Assembly: GCA_045541135.1 (NCBI GenBank)
Contig: JAZQIO010000066.1
Location: 1-6,161, forward strand
Origin: CAZNKU01 sp045541135
Lineage (GTDB): Bacteria; Bacillota; Clostridia; Monoglobales; Firm-18
Reading direction: 5' to 3'
Length of the DNA: 6,161 nucleotides
The translations under genes were made by a program, and so were the position numbers. Shown piece by piece: positions 1-4,843 of this stretch (within the stretch, counting starts at the first letter, position 1; every line of letters begins with the position of its first letter). A model generated the notes under the pieces. It saw nothing but the letters and a program-made list of their open reading frames with translations, made no database searches and was not told the DNA's origin.

Positions 1-2
1 GC

Positions 3-53
3 AAAAAATAGCCAACCGCTTTAGCGGTAGCTAAGAGTACGCTTGCGGTTGGC
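3..53 (-). terminator. Possible intrinsic terminator on the minus strand
   Basis: Read on the minus strand, the 9-bp stem gccaaccgc/gcggttggc (plus positions 11-19 and 45-53) is followed at once by a U-rich run (tattttttgc, plus 10 to 1). That is the layout of a Rho-independent terminator for leftward transcription. No leftward gene lies immediately to its right, so what it would terminate is unclear. The inner hairpin at 15-28 competes with the outer stem. Confidence 0.35.
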
Positions 54-133
54 AGATTATTCGGTGGACTTTCAGTCCAGCCAGTAACAGCGGCTTATAG
101 CCGCAGAGCAAACTACCGGCTTAGCCGGTAGTT
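11..133. repeat. Cluster of short perfect hairpins, GC-richer intergenic element
   Basis: Four perfect inverted repeats follow each other within about 120 bases: accgct-tt-agcggt (15-28), tggact-ttc-agtcca (65-79), gcggct-tat-agccgc (90-104) and aactaccggc-tta-gccggtagtt (111-133). A fifth, gccaaccgc/gcggttggc (11-19 with 45-53), encloses the first as an alternative or extended fold. Loops are only 2-3 bases. The stretch is richer in GC than the flanking DNA. One forward frame (12-128) is open for 39 codons but has no start or ribosome binding site. The element lies upstream of the promoter at 201-229, so it is not part of that gene's leader. It could be a dispersed palindromic repeat, a structured RNA, or terminator material of an unseen left-hand gene. 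The inverted repeats are seen directly; their role is unknown. Confidence 0.6.
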
Positions 134-200
134 ATGATTTATGCCTTTTTACAGTCTGTTTTTTTTACATTCCCTTTTATTAATAAACCTTTCTAATTGT

Positions 201-229
201 TTGACAATAAGCCGTGTTTGTTTTATAAT
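201..229 (+). promoter_or_regulatory. Consensus sigma-A promoter of the MBL-fold gene
   Basis: TTGACA at 201-206 and TATAAT at 224-229 match the housekeeping consensus in all 12 positions, with the optimal 17-base spacer. Transcription should start near 236, leaving a leader of about 27 bases before the ATG at 263. This rules out the in-frame ATG at 197, which lies upstream of the promoter. Confidence 0.9.
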
Positions 230-262
230 AAATATATTAAAGCAAAACCAAGGGGGTTATAT

Positions 263-1000
263 ATGAATATAACTATATGGGGTTCAAGTCATGGATATGC
301 TGAGAAAAACAGATTTACTTCATCTACAATAATTGAAACAGGAGGATTTATTTATCTGTTGGATGCAGGTGCTCCTGTAGAGTGGCTTATGGTAAATAAC
401 GATAAGCTGTTTGAAAATATAAGAGGCATTTTTATTACTCATATGCATAATGACCATGTGGGAAGTTTAAGCTCTGTAATTGAGCCTATGTTGAGATTTC
501 ATTATAACGATAAAAGCAGTTGTATGTTTCCTACCGAAATTGGTAAAGAAGGTTTTGTAAACTGGCTTAAAATTATGGGTGTTAAAGAGGAAAAATTACG
601 AAATATTGTGAAACTGTCGGTTGCCGTTGAAGGCAAGTGCTTTGATGATGGAAATATTGCTGTTTATGCAAAGGCTACGGAGCATCTGACAGATAACGGC
701 AACAAATCATATTCATACATTTTTGAGGCAGATGGAAAACGTGTTCTCTTTACTGGTGATATGAAGGGTGGGTTCCCCGAATATTCCAAAAATATTGAAA
801 ACGAAAGTTTTGACCTTGTTGTTTGCGAAATGGCGCATTCTAACTTTTGCGATGTTGCGGAAATGCTTAAGAAAACAAATACCAAAAAAATGGTAATAAC
901 CCACTATAGTGCACGAAGAATGGAGGGATATGAAGATATTATCAAAATATTCCCTTTTCCTGTTGAAATTGCAAAAGATGGGTATGAAATAACACTTTAA
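263..1000 (+). CDS. MBL-fold metallohydrolase (RNase Z/phosphodiesterase-like), 245 aa
   Basis: This is a metallo-beta-lactamase-superfamily hydrolase, probably cytoplasmic since no signal peptide is seen; the substrate cannot be assigned. The metal-binding set looks complete: THMHNDH gives H60, H62, D64 and H65, followed by H141 (ATEHLTDN), D166 (FTGDM) and H214 (VITHYS). The N-terminal strand NITIWGSS and the LLDAG strand (33-37) are also typical of the fold. At 245 residues it resembles short RNase Z-like or cyclic-nucleotide-phosphodiesterase-like members. I see no obvious flexible-arm exosite as in true tRNase Z, which is usually near 300 residues, so I do not call it rnz. Start choice: AAGGGGG at 250-256 lies 6 bases before ATG 263, and the promoter at 201-229 excludes the ATG at 197. 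It appears to be a single-gene unit ending at the palindromic terminator 1075-1107. Fold is confident; function is open. Confidence 0.85.
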   Translation: MNITIWGSSHGYAEKNRFTSSTIIETGGFIYLLDAGAPVEWLMVNNDKLFENIRGIFITHMHNDHVGSLSSVIEPMLRFHYNDKSSCMFPTEIGKEGFVNWLKIMGVKEEKLRNIVKLSVAVEGKCFDDGNIAVYAKATEHLTDNGNKSYSYIFEADGKRVLFTGDMKGGFPEYSKNIENESFDLVVCEMAHSNFCDVAEMLKKTNTKKMVITHYSARRMEGYEDIIKIFPFPVEIAKDGYEITL

Positions 1001-1074
1001 CGAAAACAATAGATAAATTATTATATGGAAAATCGTATTTAAAGTTTGCATTTTGTTAATAAAGTATAATGTTG

Positions 1075-1107
1075 AAAAACCGAAATTAATTTCGGTTTTT
1101 CTTTTTT
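1075..1107. terminator. Bidirectional terminator between convergent genes
   Basis: A perfect 26-base palindrome, with arms aaaaaccgaaatt (1075-1087) and aatttcggttttt (1088-1100), is followed on the plus strand by a further T-rich run (1096-1107). The T run inside each arm lets it serve both directions. It overlaps the TAA stop of the minus-strand gene (1086-1088), so that gene ends inside its own terminator. As RNA the central 4 bases or so would form the loop. Confidence 0.85.
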
Positions 1108-1625
1108 ATCAGGAACAGGGCAATCAGCGCACTTACCGTACCTGCTATCATATCAAGCATTGTGTCGGCAAGACCGTTTTGTGCCTGTATGTGTGCAACA
1201 CTGTCTACCGCAAATTCGTAAAATTCCCACACTGCGGCAGATGCTGCAGCAAACAGGAAAATAAACCAGTATTTTAAGGGTTTATTACCTTCGTCACCGT
1301 TTAGCTTTTGATAAATTTGCTCTGCCGCCGAGGCAATTACAAAGCCCGAAACAAAGTGAAGAATTTTATCCCAAAAGCTTATTATATCGTACAATTTCAA
1401 AGTTCTGCCAAAAAATACTGCAAGCAAAATAAAAACTATTACAGAATAAAATGTTTTCAGGTTGAATATTGAAGTCTTTTTGTTAAACAGCGTAAAGACA
1501 ATTATGCACATTGCGGTAAGTATGGAATTGAAAACGGTGATGTATTGGGTTGTACAAAAGCCGTATATAAGTGTAGTTAAAGGAAACAACAGTAAAGTGC
1601 ATATTATTTTTGTATGTTTGGACAT
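1086..1625 (-). CDS. Small multi-pass membrane protein, YjdF/DUF2238-like, 179 aa
   Basis: This is an integral membrane protein of unknown function. Hydrophobic segments lie at about residues 7-25, 32-47, 58-75, 88-105, 119-138 and 153-173, so five or six membrane spans, with a basic tail (IKKKNRN). Conserved-looking polar residues sit within or beside the spans: FWDKILHFVSG (D86, H90, G94), WEFYEFAVD (W133, E134, E137, D141) and QNGLADTMLDM (Q149, D154, D158). This spacing of Asp/His, Glu-x-x-Glu and Asp-x-x-x-Asp recalls the YjdF/DUF2238 inner-membrane family; that link is from memory of the motif and unconfirmed. VanZ-like proteins share a similar DKxxHF motif and are an alternative. Start choice: AGGGAGG (1632-1638) is 6 bases from the ATG at 1625, and the promoter places the transcript start near 1649. 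The in-frame ATG at 1667 lies upstream of that and is rejected. Confidence 0.7.
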   Translation of the reverse strand: MSKHTKIICTLLLFPLTTLIYGFCTTQYITVFNSILTAMCIIVFTLFNKKTSIFNLKTFYSVIVFILLAVFFGRTLKLYDIISFWDKILHFVSGFVIASAAEQIYQKLNGDEGNKPLKYWFIFLFAAASAAVWEFYEFAVDSVAHIQAQNGLADTMLDMIAGTVSALIALFLIKKKNRN

Positions 1626-1655
1626 AGTAAGCCTCCCTATGTATAATATACAAAC

Positions 1656-1684
1656 AGTATAGCACAATGTGTTTGTATTATTAA
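1656..1684 (-). promoter_or_regulatory. Extended -10 promoter of the membrane protein gene
   Basis: On the minus strand, TATACT (plus 1656-1661) is preceded by TGC (1662-1664), making an extended -10. A weaker -35, TTAATA (1679-1684, 4 of 6), lies 17 bases upstream. Transcription would begin near 1649, about 24 bases before the ATG at 1625. Confidence 0.65.
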
Positions 1685-1729
1685 GTAAAACCGTGTTTTG
1701 TTTTCAAAAAATTAATATTTTAAAAGTAG

Positions 1730-1747
1730 GTTATCCATTCAGATAAC
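1730..1747. promoter_or_regulatory. Inverted repeat abutting the MATE promoter -35 (possible operator)
   Basis: gttatc (1730-1735) and gataac (1742-1747) form a perfect 6-bp inverted repeat with a 6-base centre, ending directly against the -35 hexamer at 1748. The position suits a regulator of the exporter gene. The following T run could instead make it a weak terminator-like hairpin. No regulator gene is adjacent. Confidence 0.3.
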
Positions 1748-1776
1748 TTGTTTTTTTATATATGCTGTGGTATAAT
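1748..1776 (+). promoter_or_regulatory. Extended -10 promoter of the MATE-truA unit
   Basis: TATAAT at 1771-1776 is preceded by TGG (1768-1770), giving an extended -10 with a full consensus hexamer. The -35 position at 17-base spacing reads TTGTTT (1748-1753), only 3 of 6, which is acceptable for an extended -10 promoter. The start would be near 1783, with a leader of about 27 bases. Confidence 0.7.
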
Positions 1777-1809
1777 TTTCTATGAGTTTAAAAAGAATGG
1801 AGAAAAAAC

Positions 1810-3174
1810 ATGAGAAATTTATTTGCACCAAGAGATATGACAGAGGGTGCACCCTGGAAAAGTATTGTTTCATTTACAATACCGCTTCTTATAGGTAACA
1901 TTGCCCAACAGCTTTACAGCACCGTGGACAGTATTGTGGTAGGACATTATGTAGGTGATGGAGCTCTTGCGGCAATAGGCAGTGCAATGCCCATAGTTAA
2001 TATGCTGCTTGTTTTGTTTATGGGTATTTCTTCAGGTGCCACAATTATGGTTTCACAGTATTTTGGGGCACGAAACCGTGAGAAGCTTTCACATACAATA
2101 GGAAACTGTATTACAGTAACTGCAATTTGCAGTGTGTTTCTTATTATAGTTGCAACACCCTTTATAAAACCTATGTTGGTAATGCTTAATACTCCGTCTA
2201 CAATTATAGAGGGGTGCACCAGCTATTTGCTTATTTCACTTTGGGGTATTGCAGGTATGGCTTATTATAACATTCTAAGCGGTATAATACGCGGTATGGG
2301 TGACTCTGTAAGTGCTCTTATATACCTTTTGGTTGCAACTGCAATAAATATTGTTCTGGATATATGGTTTGTTTCATTTATGGGCATTGCAGGTGTTGCA
2401 CTTGCTACGGTTGTAGCCCAGTGTGTTTCATCGGTGCTGTGCTTTATAAAGCTTTCTAAAATGATAGAACACTTTGACTTTGGTATGAAATTTTTAAAGC
2501 CTGCTTCAGCTTATGTAAAAACTATAATAAAGCTTGGTATACCTTCAGGACTTACTCAGGCAATATTTTCATCCGCAATGATAGTTGTGCAGTCGCTTAC
2601 AAACTGCTTTGGCGAAATGTTTATTGCTGCAAACGTTGTTATAATGCGAGTTGACGGCTTTGCCATGATGCCTAACTTTTCCTTTGGTATGGCACTTACT
2701 ACCTATGCAGGACAAAATGTAGGTGCAGGCAAGTACGACCGTGTTACAAAGGGTGCAAAGCAGGGTACTCTTATGGCTGTGGGATGCGCAACGGTTATTA
2801 CGGCAATTCTTCTTTTGTTCGGCAAATACCTTATGGCTGTATTTACAGATACACAGGCTCTTGTTGATAAAAGCTATTATCTTATGAAGATACTTGCTAC
2901 CGGATACATTGCAATGGCGGTTACACAAAGTCTTTCGGGTATTATGCGCGGCGCAGGTGATACTGTAACAACTATGTGGATTTCACTTATATCCACTGTT
3001 GCTGTACGCGTGCCCATTGCTTACGGAATTTCATTCCTTACAAGAACTGCAGAGCTTCCATACGGTAACAGTGAATGTATACAGATTTCACTTTTGACTT
3101 CATGGGTTATAGGTGCGGTAATTACCTTTATATTCTACAGAATCGGAAGATGGAAAAACAAGGCTGTTAAATAA
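1810..3174 (+). CDS. MATE-family multidrug/metabolite efflux transporter, 454 aa
   Basis: A secondary transporter of the MATE family in the cytoplasmic membrane. It would export organic cations, drugs or metabolites in exchange for Na+ or H+; the substrate cannot be read from sequence. Length (454) and about 12 hydrophobic segments fit the family. The N-terminus PWKSIVSFTIPLLIGNIAQQ and the VDSIVVGHYVG segment (39-49) are typical of NorM/MepA/DinF-like bacterial members. The two-lobe internal duplication is visible: GIIRGMGDS in the first half (158-166) is mirrored by GIMRGAGDT in the second (377-385). QYFGARN (83-89) is likewise mirrored by QNVGAGK (302-308). GGAG at 1799-1802 lies 7 bases before the ATG. 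It is the first gene of a two-gene unit with truA, whose ATG lies 21 bases after the stop. No truncation is seen. Confidence 0.92.
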   Translation: MRNLFAPRDMTEGAPWKSIVSFTIPLLIGNIAQQLYSTVDSIVVGHYVGDGALAAIGSAMPIVNMLLVLFMGISSGATIMVSQYFGARNREKLSHTIGNCITVTAICSVFLIIVATPFIKPMLVMLNTPSTIIEGCTSYLLISLWGIAGMAYYNILSGIIRGMGDSVSALIYLLVATAINIVLDIWFVSFMGIAGVALATVVAQCVSSVLCFIKLSKMIEHFDFGMKFLKPASAYVKTIIKLGIPSGLTQAIFSSAMIVVQSLTNCFGEMFIAANVVIMRVDGFAMMPNFSFGMALTTYAGQNVGAGKYDRVTKGAKQGTLMAVGCATVITAILLLFGKYLMAVFTDTQALVDKSYYLMKILATGYIAMAVTQSLSGIMRGAGDTVTTMWISLISTVAVRVPIAYGISFLTRTAELPYGNSECIQISLLTSWVIGAVITFIFYRIGRWKNKAVK

Positions 3175-3195
3175 ACTGCCGTTGAGGTTATGCTT

Positions 3196-3930
3196 ATGAA
3201 AAATTACAAAATTACCGTTCAGTATGACGGCACAAAATATAACGGCTGGCAAAGACAGGGTAACACTAAAAACACAATTCAGGAAAAGTTTGAAAATGTA
3301 CTTTCAAAAATGTGTGGCAATGAAGTTGAAATTTTTGCATCGGGAAGAACAGATGCAGGAGTACACGCCAAAAGCCAGACTGCAAATTTTAAATGCGAAA
3401 CGGATATGGACTGTGAAGAAATTATAAATTATCTTAACAGATATTTGCCTGAAGATATCCGTGTTACATCAATAGCAGAGGTTGACGGGCGTTTTCACAG
3501 CAGACTTAATGCAGTTTCAAAAACCTATGAATACAGTGTTGCTGTAAAAAAGCCCGATGTATTTATAAGAAAGTATGTTTATACAACCGACAAAATTCCT
3601 GATATCGAAAAAATGTGCAGTGCTTCCAAAAAGCTTTTGGGCAAGCATGACTTTAAAGGCTTCAGCTCTGTGGGAAAAACAAAAAAGTCTACTGTGCGTA
3701 CAATCAATTTTATAGATATTTCCTGCGAGGAGGATGTAATTAAAATCCGCATTAACGGAAACGGATTTTTGTATAATATGGTACGCATTATTTGTGGGAC
3801 ACTTCTGGATATAGGAACGGGAGATATGGATGAAAGTGTTATTGATGAAATATTTGCGGAAAGTATAAGGGCGAAAGCGGGGAAAACACTTCCTGCCCAA
3901 GGTCTTATGTTGATTGAAGTTTTATATTAA
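3196..3930 (+). CDS. truA: tRNA pseudouridine(38-40) synthase TruA, 244 aa
   Basis: Converts uridine to pseudouridine at positions 38, 39 and 40 of the tRNA anticodon arm; cytoplasmic. Family motifs run in order: YDGTKYNGWQRQ (10-21), then the catalytic motif SGRTDAGVHA (49-58) with nucleophile D53. RFHSRLNAVSKTYEY (99-113) follows, with the conserved Tyr near 111, then HDFKGFSS (151-158), GNGFLYNMVR (188-197) and the C-terminal LPAQGLML (232-239). Length is normal for TruA. Start choice: GAGG at 3184-3187 is 8 bases from ATG 3196 but only 2 from the in-frame ATG at 3190, so 3196 is preferred; the difference is two residues. There is no promoter of its own in the 21-base gap after the MATE gene, so it is probably co-transcribed. 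In many Firmicutes truA sits beside the ecfT/ribosomal protein genes, so this could be a second paralogue. Confidence 0.95.
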   Translation: MKNYKITVQYDGTKYNGWQRQGNTKNTIQEKFENVLSKMCGNEVEIFASGRTDAGVHAKSQTANFKCETDMDCEEIINYLNRYLPEDIRVTSIAEVDGRFHSRLNAVSKTYEYSVAVKKPDVFIRKYVYTTDKIPDIEKMCSASKKLLGKHDFKGFSSVGKTKKSTVRTINFIDISCEEDVIKIRINGNGFLYNMVRIICGTLLDIGTGDMDESVIDEIFAESIRAKAGKTLPAQGLMLIEVLY

Positions 3931-3975
3931 AAATGAGATATTACAAAGTGAAAAGCTTTGTAATATCTCATTTTT
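3929..3975. terminator. Strong bidirectional terminator, 20-bp perfect stem
   Basis: The arms at 3929-3948 and 3956-3975 are exact reverse complements over 20 bp, around a 7-base loop (tgaaaag). Each arm begins with five A and ends with five T, so it works for both converging genes. It overlaps the last two bases of the truA stop and ends 2 bases short of the DeoR stop (3978-3980). Confidence 0.92.
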
Positions 3976-3977
3976 GT

Positions 3978-4691
3978 TTATTCCCAGGGGAGTTTTATGT
4001 CGCATATTATTACGTCAATATCATCTTTGTTGCAAAGGCGGAATGTCTTTTTTTCACCGAATTTTGAGGAATCGCAAAGGAAAACCTTTTGACTTGCGTG
4101 TTCAAGCATAATGGTACGCAGTGCAGTTTCTTCTTCCGAAGCATCGGTTATATCCCCATCCTCCGAAAGTCCCTGACTTGAGAAAAATAAAATATCCGCA
4201 TTAATATCCTTAATATATTTTTCCGCACCTGCACCTACAAAGTTGCGGTTTAATGAATTGTAAAGTCCACCGGTGCAGTACATTTTTATGTTGTCACCGT
4301 GAGGCTCGTCAAAAAGGCACAGATTATTGGTTATAATTTTAACTCTTACATGTGGCTTTATGTACTTGCATATACGCCTTACTGTAGAGGCGGAATCCAT
4401 TATAACAACAGCACCGTCAAAAACCAGCTCTGCGGCTTTTTTTGCAAGGCTTTCCTTTACAGATGAAAAGGAGGAATTACGCATATTTACGGGCACTATG
4501 GAATTTCTGTATTCCGAAAGCATTACTCCGCCGTAAAGACTGTGTACATACCCCTGCTGTTCAAGTGCCTTTATGTCACGGCGTACGGTAGACTGGCTGA
4601 AAAAGACTTTTTCTGCAATTTCTTCAATTGTCATAGTGTCCTTTTCCTTTAAAACCTCTAAAATTTTCTTTTGCCTTTCGTATTGTATCAT
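3978..4691 (-). CDS. DeoR/GlpR-family transcriptional regulator, 237 aa
   Basis: A DNA-binding repressor of the DeoR family, whose members usually sense a phosphorylated sugar or polyol. The N-terminal winged helix-turn-helix spans about residues 5-57: RQKKILEVLKEKDTMTIEEI, then the recognition helix SQSTVRRDIKALEQQG (32-47) and the wing YVHSLYGG. The C-terminal sensor domain (about 75-232) shows the family landmarks MDSAST (98-103), TNN (121-123), TGG (140-142), FFSSQGLSEDGDITDASEEE (169-188) and CDSSKFG (206-212). Length is close to the usual ~250. It is divergent from the GPDH-like gene, separated by 152 bp holding repeats and a palindrome, so that gene is its likely target, perhaps along with its own. 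AGAGG (plus 4701-4705) lies 9 bases before the ATG. The effector is unknown. Confidence 0.92.
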   Translation of the reverse strand: MIQYERQKKILEVLKEKDTMTIEEIAEKVFFSQSTVRRDIKALEQQGYVHSLYGGVMLSEYRNSIVPVNMRNSSFSSVKESLAKKAAELVFDGAVVIMDSASTVRRICKYIKPHVRVKIITNNLCLFDEPHGDNIKMYCTGGLYNSLNRNFVGAGAEKYIKDINADILFFSSQGLSEDGDITDASEEETALRTIMLEHASQKVFLCDSSKFGEKKTFRLCNKDDIDVIICDIKLPWE

Positions 4692-4710
4692 AAGTTAAAA
4701 CCTCTTTTCG

Positions 4711-4730
4711 TGAAAAAGTTTGAAAAAGTT
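4711..4730. repeat. 10-bp tandem repeat in the divergent promoter region (possible operator)
   Basis: TGAAAAAGTT occurs twice back to back (4711-4720 and 4721-4730), followed by a degenerate third unit (tctaaaaaca). The 10-base period is about one DNA helical turn, so bound proteins would line up on one face. GAAA-aag-TTTC (4722-4732) inside it is also an inverted repeat. The site lies in the upstream leader of the DeoR gene and 20 bases upstream of the -35 of the opposite promoter. Confidence 0.45.
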
Positions 4731-4737
4731 TCTAAAA

Positions 4738-4748
4738 ACATGACATGT
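4738..4748. promoter_or_regulatory. Palindrome ACATG-A-CATGT next to the -35 (candidate operator)
   Basis: This perfect 11-bp palindrome with a single central base ends one base before the TTGACT -35 hexamer (4750-4755) of the GPDH-like gene. Its position suits repression or activation by the adjacent DeoR-family protein. Binding is inferred, not shown. Confidence 0.4.
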
Positions 4749-4749
4749 A

Positions 4750-4778
4750 TTGACTTTTGAGTTTCAATAAATTAAAAT
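4750..4778 (+). promoter_or_regulatory. Sigma-A promoter of the GPDH-like gene
   Basis: TTGACT (4750-4755) and TAAAAT (4773-4778) each match the consensus at 5 of 6 positions, with a 17-base spacer. The predicted start is near 4785, giving a leader of about 59 bases before ATG 4844. On the minus strand a weak partner for the DeoR gene may be TTGAAA (4762-4767) with TGTCAT (4740-4745) at 16 bases, which would make the two promoters overlap. Confidence 0.75.
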
Positions 4779-4843
4779 CATATTAACATTGTTTTTAAAG
4801 AATGTCAAACATTTTCAAAAATTTTCAGACGGAGGCAGTAAAA

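Noticed and set aside
11..133. Riboswitch or T-box leader for the MBL gene
   Set aside because: The hairpins lie upstream of the promoter at 201-229, so they are not in that mRNA, and no T-box or known riboswitch motif is recognised.
197..262. N-terminal extension of the MBL-fold protein from ATG 197
   Set aside because: It lies upstream of and across the consensus promoter and lacks a ribosome binding site; ATG 263 has AAGGGGG at 6 bases.
713..1051. Minus-strand open frame opposite the MBL gene
   Set aside because: It is antisense to a gene with clear family motifs, has no family resemblance of its own, and crosses the intergenic region.
1626..1667. Fourteen-residue extension of the membrane protein from the ATG at 1667 (minus strand)
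   Set aside because: It overlaps the extended -10 promoter and starts before the predicted transcript; ATG 1625 has AGGGAGG at 6 bases.
2569..2928. Minus-strand open frame inside the MATE gene
   Set aside because: It is a Cys/His-rich shadow of a well-conserved transporter, with no recognisable domain.
3914..4111. Plus-strand open frame across the terminator and the end of the DeoR gene
   Set aside because: It begins inside truA, runs through the terminator stem, and is antisense to a clear DeoR C-terminus.
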